Under the pieces are notes generated by a model. That model worked only from the letters and a program-made list of their open reading frames with translations. It was not told where the DNA came from and ran no database searches. From positions 157-64,156 of the forward strand of contig NZ_LMJL01000001.1 in assembly GCF_001429295.1 (NCBI RefSeq): 64,000 bases of DNA, written 5' to 3'. The first letter of the stretch is position 1, and every line of letters starts with the position of its first letter. This DNA comes from Flavobacterium sp. Root935. Lineage in GTDB: Bacteria > Bacteroidota > Bacteroidia > Flavobacteriales > Flavobacteriaceae. Below, piece after piece: positions 26,573 through 35,457 of the stretch. The translations under genes were made by a program, and so were the position numbers.

Positions 26573-27448
26573 TTACTTCTTTTTTGTTGTTGTCTTCTTT
26601 GCAGTTGTTTTTGTTGTTGCTTTTGTAGCTGTTACAGGTGCAGTATTTACAATTTTCTGCTGTACATAAGGTTGATATAAACCATCTTTTACTGCTCTTT
26701 TTTTAGCATCATCTGCCCTTTTGCCAGCGTCTGGATGAGAGCTCATCATTTTGGTAATAAAAGATGACTCAGCTCCTTCACTTAAATTTTGTGTAACTCT
26801 AAAAGCTGACTCCACAGCATTAACATCATATCCATATTTTTTCATAAAATTATATGAAAACAAATCTGCATTAGCTTCCTGTTTTCTATCATGCTTGCTA
26901 TCAATCATCGCACTTCCTAACTTTCCTAATTGAGTTTTTGAGAGAGCATCAACTGTTCCTGACTGTGACGAAACAACATCTAGCAGAGCTTCTTTTTTAT
27001 AAGCAGCTTTTACAGCATCTCTTGAATCATGATTTACAACATGTCCAATTTCATGCCCGATAACAGCTAGTAATTCGTTATCATCCATAATATTCATTAA
27101 ACCTGCAAATACACGAACACTCCCATCTGCACAAGCAAAAGCATTAATATCTTTTACCAAATAAACTTTATAGTTTAAAGTAACTCCTTCACTAGAAGTG
27201 TGTTTTCCAAATAAACGATTTAAACGAATAGCATAACCGTCTGTTGGTCCCGCAACTGGATTATTAGCATCCATTTCAGCAATATATTTTGCTGCTACAG
27301 CTGCTGCATCTGCATCGCTAAAGGTAAAGCCCACCTTAGCTTTGTCTAAAATGCTCATTCCTTTTTTATCTGAATTATCCTGTGCACTTATCTTATTTAA
27401 ACCAAAGACTGTCAATAAAATTCCGAATACAATAAATCCCTTTTTCAT
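26573..27448 (-). CDS. Secreted M48-family zinc metalloprotease (copy B)
   Basis: 291 residues. Signal peptide 1-22, zinc motif HEIGH at 132-136 exactly as in copy A, and the third ligand region KQEANADLFSY. The block NAFACADGSVRVFAGLMNIM differs at only a few residues from copy A. The tail is Thr/Lys-rich. The two genes are tandem, same strand, about 200 bp apart, each with its own terminator and -7 box. Redundancy or division of labour cannot be told from sequence. Confidence 0.92.
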   Translation of the reverse strand: MKKGFIVFGILLTVFGLNKISAQDNSDKKGMSILDKAKVGFTFSDADAAAVAAKYIAEMDANNPVAGPTDGYAIRLNRLFGKHTSSEGVTLNYKVYLVKDINAFACADGSVRVFAGLMNIMDDNELLAVIGHEIGHVVNHDSRDAVKAAYKKEALLDVVSSQSGTVDALSKTQLGKLGSAMIDSKHDRKQEANADLFSYNFMKKYGYDVNAVESAFRVTQNLSEGAESSFITKMMSSHPDAGKRADDAKKRAVKDGLYQPYVQQKIVNTAPVTATKATTKTTAKKTTTKKK

Positions 27449-27473
27449 ATTTTTAAAGCTATTAAATTAATAG

Positions 27474-27481
27474 CAAAAATA
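27474..27481 (-). promoter_or_regulatory. -7 promoter box of M48 copy B
   Basis: The minus strand reads TATTTTTG, matching TAnnTTTG, 25 bp before the start codon, the same spacing as in copy A. Confidence 0.5.
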
Positions 27482-27720
27482 GTACAGCATAAATCCTGAG
27501 TTATCCCAAGAAGCCAAATTTGTAATAGATTAAGGTGGAATTTTAAAATTCATAAAGTTTAGCCAAACATCAAAATCTTGAGCAGGATTAAAAATATAAA
27601 CCTAAAAATCTATTTTAAAAACAGACTTTTTACATTTAAACTTCATATTATGAAATACTAGCAGAAGACACGAAAAGTAAACGAAAACAAAATTAGCATC
27701 ATCAAATAAACTACATTCCG

Positions 27721-27728
27721 TATCTTTG
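27721..27728 (+). promoter_or_regulatory. -7 promoter box of lipA
   Basis: TATCTTTG matches TAnnTTTG exactly and ends 18 bp before the lipA ATG. No good -33 TTG is seen at the expected spacing. Confidence 0.5.
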
Positions 27729-27746
27729 TGCTTTGAAAATTGATAT

Positions 27747-28613
27747 ATGGAAACAGTCTCTGCAAATATACCTACGGCAAAACCTAAGTGGTTAAAAGTA
27801 AAACTGCCAATTGGACAAAAATATACTGAACTTAGAGGTTTGGTCGATAAATATAGCTTAAACACAATTTGTACCTCGGGAAGCTGCCCAAATATGGGCG
27901 AATGCTGGGGTGAGGGAACAGCAACTTTCATGATTTTAGGAAATGTTTGTACTCGTTCTTGTGGATTTTGCGGCGTAAAAACTGGTAGACCAGAAACGGT
28001 AGACTGGGATGAACCTGAAAAAGTAGCTCGATCTATTAAAATCATGAATATCAAACACGCTGTAATTACAAGTGTGGATAGAGATGATTTAAAAGATGGA
28101 GGTTCTATCATTTGGATGGAAACCGTTAGAGCCATTCGAAGAATGAATCCAAACACAACTCTTGAAACTTTAATCCCAGATTTTCAAGGAATTGAAAGAA
28201 ACATCGATCGTATCGTTGAGGCAAATCCTGAGGTAGTTTCTCATAATATGGAAACAGTAAGACGTTTGACCCGTGAAGTTCGTATCCAGGCAAAATATGA
28301 TAGAAGTTTAGAAGTGCTTCGTTATTTAAAAGAAAAAGGCATTAACAGAACTAAATCTGGAATTATGCTTGGTCTTGGAGAAACTGAAGAAGAAGTTTTT
28401 CAAACGATGACTGACTTACGAAATGCAAATGTTGATGTGGTAACTATTGGACAATATTTACAACCAAGTAAAAAACATCTTCCGGTAAAAGAATTTATTA
28501 CACCTGAGCAATTTGAACGATATGAAAAATTCGGTCTTGAGTTAGGTTTCAGACATGTAGAAAGCGGACCACTTGTACGTTCTTCTTACAAAGCACAAAA
28601 ACATATTTTATAA
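27747..28613 (+). CDS. lipA: Lipoyl synthase (radical SAM)
   Basis: 288 residues, normal length. The auxiliary cluster motif is C42-x4-C47-x5-C53 ([12 protein letters not shown]), and the radical SAM motif is C68-x3-C72-x2-C75 (CTRSCGFC). [11 protein letters not shown] and [10 protein letters not shown] are also diagnostic. The C-terminal RSSYKA supplies the conserved Ser. It inserts two sulfurs into octanoyl-proteins for pyruvate and 2-oxoglutarate dehydrogenases and glycine cleavage. It is followed 52 bp later by GAPDH, with a small inverted repeat between. Confidence 0.97.
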   Translation: METVSANIPTAKPKWLKVKLPIGQKYTELRGLVDKYSLNTICTSGSCPNMGECWGEGTATFMILGNVCTRSCGFCGVKTGRPETVDWDEPEKVARSIKIMNIKHAVITSVDRDDLKDGGSIIWMETVRAIRRMNPNTTLETLIPDFQGIERNIDRIVEANPEVVSHNMETVRRLTREVRIQAKYDRSLEVLRYLKEKGINRTKSGIMLGLGETEEEVFQTMTDLRNANVDVVTIGQYLQPSKKHLPVKEFITPEQFERYEKFGLELGFRHVESGPLVRSSYKAQKHIL

Positions 28614-28626
28614 AAAGTTTAATTGT

Positions 28627-28662
28627 TTAATCGTTTAATTGTAAAACCGATTAAACGATTAA
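28627..28662. repeat. 13-bp inverted repeat before the GAPDH gene (AATCGTTTAA family)
   Basis: TTAATCGTTTAAT (28627-28639) is the exact reverse complement of 28650-28662. It ends 3 bp before the GAPDH ATG, so a hairpin here would affect ribosome access. Core shared with 7827-7891. Confidence 0.75.
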
Positions 28663-28665
28663 TCA

Positions 28666-29685
28666 ATGAAACGAATAAACAAAAAATTGAAAACAAGAAT
28701 TGCCATTAATGGATTTGGAAGAATCGGCAGAAATTTATTTCGCCTGCTTTTAAATCATCCTGAAATTGAAGTCGTTGCCATAAATGATATTGCAGATAAC
28801 AAAACCATGTCACATTTAATTAAATATGACAGTATTCATGGTGTTCTGCCTTTTGATGTAAGTCATGATGAAAATAGTATTATTGTAGATGGCAGACATT
28901 TTTTCTTTTTTCACGAAAAGAAAATTTCAAATTTAGATTGGAAATCGCATTCAATTGATATTGTAATTGAATCAACAGGAAAATATAAAACGCACGAAGA
29001 ATTAAATGCGCATTTAGAAGCAGGTGCCAAAAAAGTAATTCTTTCTGCGCCATCTGAAGTAGACACTATAAAAACTGTAGTTCTTGGTGTAAATGAATCT
29101 ATTTTGGATGGAGACGAAGACATAGTTTCTAATGCAAGCTGTACCACGAATAATGCCGCTCCAATGATTAAAATTATTGAAGAATTATGCGGAATCGAGC
29201 AGGCTTACATTACAACTATACATTCTTACACTACAGATCAAAGTCTTCATGACCAGCCCCATAAGGATTTACGACGTGCAAGAGGTGCTAGTCAGTCGAT
29301 TGTTCCAACAACTACTGGCGCAGCTAAGGCATTAACAAAAATTTTTCCTAAATTGCACAACAAAATGGGAGGATGCGGTATTCGAGTACCAGTTCCCGAC
29401 GGTTCATTAACAGATATAACCTTCAATGTAAAACGTGCCGTAAGCATTGAAGAAATAAATAAAGCATTTAAAGAAGCCTCAAAAACAAATTTAAAAGGAA
29501 TATTAGATTACACCGAGGATCCTATTGTCTCGGTCGATGTAATTGGCAACACACATTCTTGTTTATTTGATGCACAGTTGACTTCGGTTATCGATAAAAT
29601 GGTAAAAGTAGTAGGCTGGTATGATAACGAGATTGGCTATTCATCAAGATTGATAGATTTAATTTTACTAATAAGAAAAAAATAA
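28666..29685 (+). CDS. gap: Type I glyceraldehyde-3-phosphate dehydrogenase
   Basis: 339 residues. NAD-binding INGFGRIGR is at 14-22, and D41 in AINDIAD favours NAD over NADP. Catalytic C159 is in SNASCTTNN and H186 in TTIHSYTTDQ. The substrate loop PHKDLRRARGA and GWYDNEIGYS are standard. It catalyses the glycolytic/gluconeogenic oxidation of GAP. The Bacteroidota often carry two gap genes; this window shows one. It lies between lipA and a histidine kinase, probably as its own unit. Confidence 0.95.
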   Translation: MKRINKKLKTRIAINGFGRIGRNLFRLLLNHPEIEVVAINDIADNKTMSHLIKYDSIHGVLPFDVSHDENSIIVDGRHFFFFHEKKISNLDWKSHSIDIVIESTGKYKTHEELNAHLEAGAKKVILSAPSEVDTIKTVVLGVNESILDGDEDIVSNASCTTNNAAPMIKIIEELCGIEQAYITTIHSYTTDQSLHDQPHKDLRRARGASQSIVPTTTGAAKALTKIFPKLHNKMGGCGIRVPVPDGSLTDITFNVKRAVSIEEINKAFKEASKTNLKGILDYTEDPIVSVDVIGNTHSCLFDAQLTSVIDKMVKVVGWYDNEIGYSSRLIDLILLIRKK

Positions 29686-29711
29686 GGTTCATTGTAAAAG
29701 CATTGCCATAC

Positions 29712-31883
29712 ATGAAATACTGTCTTTTTATTGTTGTTTGTTTTCTTAATTCGTTTTTGTATTCTCAAGCCAAAAAGAATACGGATAGCGTTACCTATTA
29801 CAACAAGCTTGCTAACAGTAATCTTAACAATAAAAAGTACAATCAGGCTGTTATTTACACTCAAAAATCTATTAATTATTGTGAAGTAAATGGCAAAAAA
29901 GAAAATCTAGCCAATCAGACTTTTAAGCTTGGTAAAATCTTTTACAATAAAGGTAAATTTGAAGATGCTTTAAAGAATTTTCACAAGACTGTTTCTTTAT
30001 TCGACACCCTAAAACCGAGCTGCCTAAAAGTTTTAGCATTAAATTATATTGGAGCAGCTAATAGCGCAAAAGGCGATTACAAAACCGCAGCTGTTTATTA
30101 CGCAAAAGCCGAAGATTTATTAAAAAAACTTAATATTGCAGATCATGCGCATGCTTTAGACTATCAAAGAGCACTGGCTTTAAAGACCAACAAAGATTTT
30201 GTTACGGCAGCAAATAATTTTAAAAGAATCACAAAACAGCCGGATAATCCTTCAATTATTAAAACCAAGGTAGATTCTTATTATCAGCTTGGTTTGATAG
30301 AAACACAGCTGCAAAGGAATGATTCTGCAATAATATATTTTGACAAAGCTTTAGACTACAATGCTAAAATCAATGATTTTCAAAAAAAATCTAAAATTGT
30401 TTTAGCAATAAGCCAATACTACAAGCAAAAGAAAAATTATGATTTGGCTTATTCGTATTTAGACGAGCACTATCAGCTGGAAAATTATATCTTAAAATTA
30501 AAAAATGCGAAAGTTGATTTAAATGAATTTGAAAAATTTAAAAAAAATCAATCTTTAAATAATACCATAAAAAGAGAGAGCGAAGAAAAAATTCAGATGA
30601 AAACCTATCGGTATTCTAAGTTAGTCAGCATTTTGGCAATAGCACTAATTTCGATTTTGTCACTTTTGAGTTTGGCTTTATACAAAAATAATATCATTAG
30701 AAATCAGAATAATTTACTGCTTCGCGAAAAAAACAAAGAATTGATTTTAGCTAAAAACAAAGCTGAAAAAGCTTCGAAAGCAAGATCTGAATTTTTGTCG
30801 ACAGTAAGCCACGAATTAAGAACTCCACTGAACGCTATTAACGGAATTACACATCTATTGCTAGAAGATAATCCCAAGAAAAACCAGTTGAAATATTTAG
30901 AATCTTTGAAATTTTCGGGTAATTATTTAACCACTTTTATCAATGAAATTTTAGAGGTAAATAAAATTGATTCGACTAAAGTTGAAATTGAAAATATCAG
31001 TTTCAATCTAAAAGAGCTTCTTTTTAACATTCAAAGTTCATTAAAAGAGTTAGCTACTGCCAACAAAAATTATTTCAATTTAGAGATAGACAAATCGATT
31101 CCTGATAATTTAATGGGAGATCCTACCAAATTATCTCAAATCATATTGAACTTAATCAATAATGCTTTAAAATTTACCCAAAATGGGCACGTAAATGTTA
31201 TTGCAAAATTATATTCTCAAGAAGAAGAAAATGCAACTGTTTACTTTGAAATTGTTGACACTGGAATTGGAATTCCTGAAGACAAACTTCAAAGTGTTTT
31301 CGAAAGTTTCTCTCAAGGATCTATCGAGGTTAACAGGAAATATGGAGGAACTGGTCTTGGTCTTACAATCGTAAAAAAACTGATTGAATTACTCGGAGGA
31401 GAAATAAAATTAAAAAGCGAAGTGGGTAAAGGTTCTACTTTTACTTTCAAATTAAATTTTAAAATTAACAACGAACCATTGGAAGTAATTGAAGAAGCGA
31501 AACCTTATAGCGATAAACAATTGAAACACAAATCTATTTTACTGATTGAAGACAACAAAATCAATCAGATGATAACCAGAAAAATGCTTGAAAACAAAAA
31601 CATTAGCTGCGAAATTGTAGATAATGGCGAAGAGGCTGTTGAACTTCTAAAAATCAAACGTTTTGATATGGTTTTAATGGATGTACATCTTCCTGGAATT
31701 AATGGTACAACGGCAACCAAATTGATTCGTGAATTTGACAAAACAACTCCAATTATTGCATTGACGGCAATTTCGCTTGACGAAAATCGTGATATGCTTC
31801 TTTCTTTTGGGATGAATGACGTAATTACTAAACCTTTTGTTCCAGACGAATTTTATACCACTATTGCTAAGTTTTTTGATTAG
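29712..31883 (+). CDS. Hybrid sensor histidine kinase/response regulator with periplasmic TPR repeats
   Basis: 723 residues from the ATG at 29712 (a TTG three codons earlier is less likely). Signal peptide (about 1-18), a TPR region (about 25-260), a coiled stretch, one membrane helix (about 303-324), then HisKA with SHELRTPLNA (H367), and HATPase_c with LMGDPTKLSQIILNLINNALKF, VDTGIGIP and GGTGLGL. The C-terminal receiver has IEDNKINQMI, D657 in VLMDVHLPG and ITKPF. No separate regulator gene is adjacent. The signal and output are unknown, and phosphotransfer to an unlinked protein is likely. Its gap to gap is only 26 bp. Confidence 0.92.
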   Translation: MKYCLFIVVCFLNSFLYSQAKKNTDSVTYYNKLANSNLNNKKYNQAVIYTQKSINYCEVNGKKENLANQTFKLGKIFYNKGKFEDALKNFHKTVSLFDTLKPSCLKVLALNYIGAANSAKGDYKTAAVYYAKAEDLLKKLNIADHAHALDYQRALALKTNKDFVTAANNFKRITKQPDNPSIIKTKVDSYYQLGLIETQLQRNDSAIIYFDKALDYNAKINDFQKKSKIVLAISQYYKQKKNYDLAYSYLDEHYQLENYILKLKNAKVDLNEFEKFKKNQSLNNTIKRESEEKIQMKTYRYSKLVSILAIALISILSLLSLALYKNNIIRNQNNLLLREKNKELILAKNKAEKASKARSEFLSTVSHELRTPLNAINGITHLLLEDNPKKNQLKYLESLKFSGNYLTTFINEILEVNKIDSTKVEIENISFNLKELLFNIQSSLKELATANKNYFNLEIDKSIPDNLMGDPTKLSQIILNLINNALKFTQNGHVNVIAKLYSQEEENATVYFEIVDTGIGIPEDKLQSVFESFSQGSIEVNRKYGGTGLGLTIVKKLIELLGGEIKLKSEVGKGSTFTFKLNFKINNEPLEVIEEAKPYSDKQLKHKSILLIEDNKINQMITRKMLENKNISCEIVDNGEEAVELLKIKRFDMVLMDVHLPGINGTTATKLIREFDKTTPIIALTAISLDENRDMLLSFGMNDVITKPFVPDEFYTTIAKFFD

Positions 31884-31899
31884 CTAAAATAGTGAGGTG

Positions 31900-32922
31900 T
31901 TAAGATTCTAAGTTTTCTTTCACATAGTCTAAAATGGCAGCATCAAAATTTTGCTGGTGATTTATGAAAGTACTTTTTATGGGCAGATAATACAATTGAG
32001 AAACTATTTTAGAATCTTTTAAACGAACGTAATCTTTCTCGGTTGTAATTATTTTTCTTCCATTTGCTTTAGACTGAATCGACTCTAAATCGGCATCAGC
32101 AAAATGATGATGGTCTGGAAAAGTTAGGCATTCATCATTTTCATTCTTTAAAAAGTCAAAAAATGGTTTTGGTTTTGCAATTCCGGCCAAAAGCAATTTA
32201 GATTCAGCTTTGACTTCACTAACTGCAATTCTTTCATTTTTACTATAAATCTCTTCATCATAATCTATAAAAGTAAAAAAGACTTGCTGTGAAGAGCTTA
32301 ATTTTAGTTTTAACCTAATCGCATTTTGTTCTTCTTCAGATAAATTTTTAGGGCATTTTGTAACCACAACAATGCTGGCTCTTTCTGATCCGCTCCTGCT
32401 TTCTCGAAGATTTCCTGTTGGCAGCATAAAATCATCTGCATATAAATCTCCATAAGCAGTTAGCAGAATATAAAAACCTGCTTTTACTTTTCGGTGTTGA
32501 TAAGCATCGTCAAGCAAAATAATTTCTGGTTTTTCCTTTTGTGAGAGTAATTGCTGAATTCCGTTTGTACGATTGGCATCGACCGCAACCAGAACATTTG
32601 GAAATTTTTGATAAAACTGAAAAGGTTCATCACCCAAAATTTCAGCATTTGAATTTTCATCTGCTAAAACAAAACCTTCCGACTTTCTTTTATAACCACG
32701 GCTTAATGTCGCAACTTTATATTTATCTGATAACAAACGAATCAGGTATTCAATTTGCGGCGTTTTACCAGTTCCACCCACGCTCAAATTTCCAACTGCA
32801 ATTACAGGAAGATCAAAGAATGTTGATTTTAAAATCCCTTTATCAAAAAGAAAATTACGGATTGAAGTAATGAATCCGTATAAAATGGCGAAGGGGAAAA
32901 GTATTTTTCGAAGTAAGTTCAT
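31900..32922 (-). CDS. lpxK: Tetraacyldisaccharide 4'-kinase
   Basis: 340 residues. P-loop AVGNLSVGGTGKTPQ (43-56), ATLSRGYKRKSEG, LGDEPFQFYQKFP, and ILLDDAYQHRKV carrying the DDxxQ motif of LpxK. The N-terminal hydrophobic helix anchors it at the inner membrane. It phosphorylates the lipid A precursor and should be essential. It begins 4 bp after the stop of a YoeB-type toxin gene on the same strand, so it is very likely co-transcribed with the toxin-antitoxin pair. Confidence 0.95.
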   Translation of the reverse strand: MNLLRKILFPFAILYGFITSIRNFLFDKGILKSTFFDLPVIAVGNLSVGGTGKTPQIEYLIRLLSDKYKVATLSRGYKRKSEGFVLADENSNAEILGDEPFQFYQKFPNVLVAVDANRTNGIQQLLSQKEKPEIILLDDAYQHRKVKAGFYILLTAYGDLYADDFMLPTGNLRESRSGSERASIVVVTKCPKNLSEEEQNAIRLKLKLSSSQQVFFTFIDYDEEIYSKNERIAVSEVKAESKLLLAGIAKPKPFFDFLKNENDECLTFPDHHHFADADLESIQSKANGRKIITTEKDYVRLKDSKIVSQLYYLPIKSTFINHQQNFDAAILDYVKENLES

Positions 32923-32926
32923 AATG

Positions 32927-33208
32927 CTATTTATCGGAATAATGCCCCATTGCAGAAATTACAAATACAGTTACAACTTCGTCATCTACACGATAAATTA
33001 ATCGATCTTTTTGATTAATACGTCTTGACCAAAATCCTGAGTATTCATATTTTAATTGTTCTGGATTGCCAAAACCCTCATATGGATTTTCTGTAAGATC
33101 AACTAAAATTCTAGCAATGTTTTTAATAGAAATTTTATTCCCTGATTTTTTATGTTTTTCAATATCTTGATTTGCTACTTTAGTTACTTCAACCCTAAAC
33201 TTCCCCAT
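32927..33208 (-). CDS. Txe/YoeB family toxin (ribosome-dependent mRNA endonuclease)
   Basis: 93 residues. ENPYEGFGNPEQLKYEYSGFWSRRINQKDRLIYRV (40-74) and the end AMGHYSDK match YoeB. Likely catalytic residues are E50, R69 and the H89-Y90 pair. It would cut mRNA in the ribosomal A site when not bound by antitoxin. It overlaps the antitoxin gene by 25 bp and ends 4 bp before lpxK. Whether it is active cannot be told, but no key residue appears missing. Confidence 0.9.
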   Translation of the reverse strand: MGKFRVEVTKVANQDIEKHKKSGNKISIKNIARILVDLTENPYEGFGNPEQLKYEYSGFWSRRINQKDRLIYRVDDEVVTVFVISAMGHYSDK

Positions 33209-33435
33209 ACATCATCTGGATTTAGCGTTTTTGTTTCGCCATTTTTTATGTTTTCTTCTGCCTTCTTCACTTTCTCAACAAATTCAGGGCTATAAATACT
33301 TTCCTCCTCTTTAACTTGTTCATAATTATCTGTTTCAACAACTTCAATGCCCTCAACGCCTTTAAAAAAAGCTTCGAACATTGCCATAAATGCTTTTCCT
33401 GTCTTTGTATGTTCGTTAATTTTTATTGTTGTCAT
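33184..33435 (-). CDS. Antitoxin of a YoeB-type toxin-antitoxin module
   Basis: 83 residues. An N-terminal KINEHTKTGKAFMAMFEAF and an acidic centre lead to SPEFVEKVKKAEENIKNGE and a C-terminal NPDDVWGSLGLK, which resembles the toxin-wrapping tail of bacteroidal antitoxins paired with YoeB/RelE proteins. It is not a clear Phd/YefM homologue. It precedes the toxin with an overlap of 25 bp, the usual order. A TTGTACAA palindrome at 33470-33477 and a TACATTTG box upstream suggest autoregulation. Confidence 0.8.
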   Translation of the reverse strand: MTTIKINEHTKTGKAFMAMFEAFFKGVEGIEVVETDNYEQVKEEESIYSPEFVEKVKKAEENIKNGETKTLNPDDVWGSLGLK

Positions 33436-33455
33436 GACTTACAAATTTTATATTA

Positions 33456-33477
33456 CAAATGTAGTAATTTTGTACAA
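33456..33477 (-). promoter_or_regulatory. Promoter/operator region of the toxin-antitoxin module
   Basis: Minus-strand TACATTTG (33463 to 33456) matches TAnnTTTG, and the palindrome TTGTACAA (33470-33477) sits 6 bp upstream of it. This places an operator where antitoxin binding would block RNA polymerase. Confidence 0.5.
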
Positions 33478-33539
33478 GTATAAATTTATTGCCTCATACT
33501 ATAATTGTTTATAGTTAAATCAAAATTTGAAATCACAAA

Positions 33540-34634
33540 ATGAAAATATCAAACATAATATCAGTTCTAGAAGAAATGGCGCCTCTCGCCTATGCAGAAG
33601 ATTTTGACAACGTTGGACTTTTAGTCGGAAATTCAGAAACTGAATGCACGGGGGTTTTAGTGTGTCACGACGCTTTAGAAAATGTCATTGAAGAAGCTGT
33701 TACTAAAAATTGTAATCTTGTAGTTTGTTTTCATCCGATTTTATTTTCTGGAATTAAAAAAATTACTGGGAAAAATTATGTTGAGCGCGCAATCTTAAAA
33801 GCTATAAAAAATGATATTGCCATTTATGCAGTTCACACGGCACTAGACAATCATTCTCAGGGTGTAAATAAAATTTTCTGCGACGCATTAGGATTAGCAA
33901 ACACAAAAATATTAGTCCCAAAAAACAATTTCATTCAAAAATTAGTCACTTTTACTGTTCCGGATAATGCTGACAAAGTTCGAAATGCATTATTTGAAGC
34001 TGGAGCGGGCAATATTGGAAATTATGATAATTGCAGTTTTAATACTCAAGGTTTTTTTACTTTTAAAGGAAATGAGGAAAGCAATCCTGTAATTGGAGAA
34101 AAAGGAAAACTGCATACGGGAGAAGAAATTAAAATCGAAGTCGTTTTTGAAAAACATCTTCAATCTAGAATTTTAAAAGCACTTTTTGCCAATCATATTT
34201 ATGAAGAAGTCGCTTATGAAATTTATAATCTGCAAAATTCACATCAAAATATAGGTTTAGGAATGGTTGGTGAATTTGAAAACGAAATGGACGAAAAAGA
34301 TTTTCTTCTTTTAGTGAAAGAAAAAATGATTGCCGAAGGAATTCGCCATTCTCAGTTTTTAGGAAAAAAAATAAAAAAAGTTGCCGTGCTTGGAGGTTCT
34401 GGAAGTTTTGCCATAAAAAATGCGATTCAAGCTGGAGCAGATGCTTTTTTGACCGCCGATTTAAAATACCATCAATTTTATGAGGCCGAAAACAAGTTAC
34501 TTTTAGCCGATATTGGTCATTTTGAGAGTGAACGGTATACAAAAAATTATATTGTTGATTATCTTCGAAAAAAAATTCTTAATTTTGCGATCATTTTATC
34601 GGAAGAAAATACAAATCCAGTTAAGTACTTATAG
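33540..34634 (+). CDS. Nif3-like dinuclear metal-centre protein (DUF34)
   Basis: 364 residues, the long form with an inserted PII/CutA-like domain in the middle (about 125-225). Metal ligands are expected in CFHPILFSGIKK, HTALDNHSQGVN and the C-terminal GHFESERY. DNVGLLVG is the N-terminal signature. The family forms hexamers with two metals per subunit; proposed roles include GTP cyclohydrolase-like or repair activity, none established here. It lies 3 bp upstream of the coiled-coil protein gene, forming a conserved Bacteroidota pair. Confidence 0.9.
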   Translation: MKISNIISVLEEMAPLAYAEDFDNVGLLVGNSETECTGVLVCHDALENVIEEAVTKNCNLVVCFHPILFSGIKKITGKNYVERAILKAIKNDIAIYAVHTALDNHSQGVNKIFCDALGLANTKILVPKNNFIQKLVTFTVPDNADKVRNALFEAGAGNIGNYDNCSFNTQGFFTFKGNEESNPVIGEKGKLHTGEEIKIEVVFEKHLQSRILKALFANHIYEEVAYEIYNLQNSHQNIGLGMVGEFENEMDEKDFLLLVKEKMIAEGIRHSQFLGKKIKKVAVLGGSGSFAIKNAIQAGADAFLTADLKYHQFYEAENKLLLADIGHFESERYTKNYIVDYLRKKILNFAIILSEENTNPVKYL

Positions 34635-34637
34635 AAT

Positions 34638-35417
34638 ATGACGAATACGAAAGAATTAAGTGTTGAGGACAAGTTAAGAGCAATATATGATTTACAGCTT
34701 ATTGACTCTAGAATTGACGAAATCAGAAACGTTAGAGGAGAACTTCCTTTAGAGGTTGAAGATTTGGAAGATGAAGTTGCGGGCTTAAGCACACGTTCAG
34801 AGAAACTGAAAGGTGAACTTGAAGTAATTGAAGAGCAAATCAAAGCAAAGAAAATTGCTATTGAAGAGCATAAAGAGGTTATCAAAAAATACACTAAACA
34901 ACAAGAAACTGTTCGTAACAACAGAGAGTTTAATTCTTTGACAAAAGAGGTTGAATTTCAAGAATTAGAAATTCAATTGGCTGAAAAGCAAATAAAAGAA
35001 ATGAAAGCTTCTATTGAGCACAAAAAAGAGGTTATTTCTAATTTAAAAGAAAAACTTGATGCTAAAAGCTCTCATTTAAAACATAAAAAATCTGAATTGG
35101 ATGCAATTATGGCTGAGACTCAAAAAGAAGAAATTTTCTTGACTGAGAAATCTGCTGAATTTGCTGGACAAATTGAAGATAGATTATTAGCTGCTTACAA
35201 CAGAATCAGAAGCAGTGTTCGTAATGGTTTAGCTGTAGTTTCTATCGAAAGAGGAGCTTCTGCCGGATCTTTCTTTACAATTCCGCCTCAAACACAGGTA
35301 GAAATTGCTTCAAGAAAGAAAATCATTACAGATGAGCACTCTGGAAGAATTTTAGTTGACAGCGCTTTAGCTGAAGAAGAAAAAGAAAAAATGGAACAAT
35401 TGTTCTCAAAATTCTAA
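34638..35417 (+). CDS. HP0958/CT398-like coiled-coil protein lacking zinc-ribbon cysteines
   Basis: 259 residues. Long antiparallel coiled coil (about 10-190), with RNNREFNSLTKEVEFQELEI as a conserved turn. The C-terminal part corresponding to the C4 zinc ribbon reads GASAGSFFTIPPQTQVEI then ITDEHSGRILV. The family positions normally held by CxxC pairs are Ser, Ala or His here. The protein contains no cysteine that could bind zinc. Homologues in proteobacteria act in flagellar gene control or as RNA/protein tethers, and no such role is shown in Bacteroidota. It follows the Nif3-like gene by 3 bp. Confidence 0.82.
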   Translation: MTNTKELSVEDKLRAIYDLQLIDSRIDEIRNVRGELPLEVEDLEDEVAGLSTRSEKLKGELEVIEEQIKAKKIAIEEHKEVIKKYTKQQETVRNNREFNSLTKEVEFQELEIQLAEKQIKEMKASIEHKKEVISNLKEKLDAKSSHLKHKKSELDAIMAETQKEEIFLTEKSAEFAGQIEDRLLAAYNRIRSSVRNGLAVVSIERGASAGSFFTIPPQTQVEIASRKKIITDEHSGRILVDSALAEEEKEKMEQLFSKF

Positions 35418-35424
35418 ATAAACC

Positions 35425-35450
35425 GTCCCGATTCAATCGGGACTTTTTTT
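35425..35450 (+). terminator. Intrinsic terminator
   Basis: GTCCCGAT (35425-35432) pairs with ATCGGGAC (35436-35443), loop TCA, followed by seven T. It ends the Nif3-like/HP0958-like operon. Confidence 0.9.
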
Positions 35451-35457
35451 ATATTTA

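Noticed and set aside
27602..28156. 184-codon minus-strand frame opposite lipA
   Set aside because: It is antisense to the well-supported lipA gene, has no recognisable domain or leader, and its composition reflects the reverse of lipA.
28666..31883. GAPDH and hybrid kinase as a functional operon
   Set aside because: The 26-bp gap allows co-transcription, but nothing in either sequence ties their functions; chance adjacency is as likely.
33470..33477. TTGTACAA as part of a long Fur-type box
   Set aside because: It lacks the GATAATGATAATCATTATC-like pattern and fits better as a toxin-antitoxin operator.
34165..34542. 125-codon minus-strand frame inside the Nif3-like gene
   Set aside because: Antisense to a conserved gene and without recognisable motifs.
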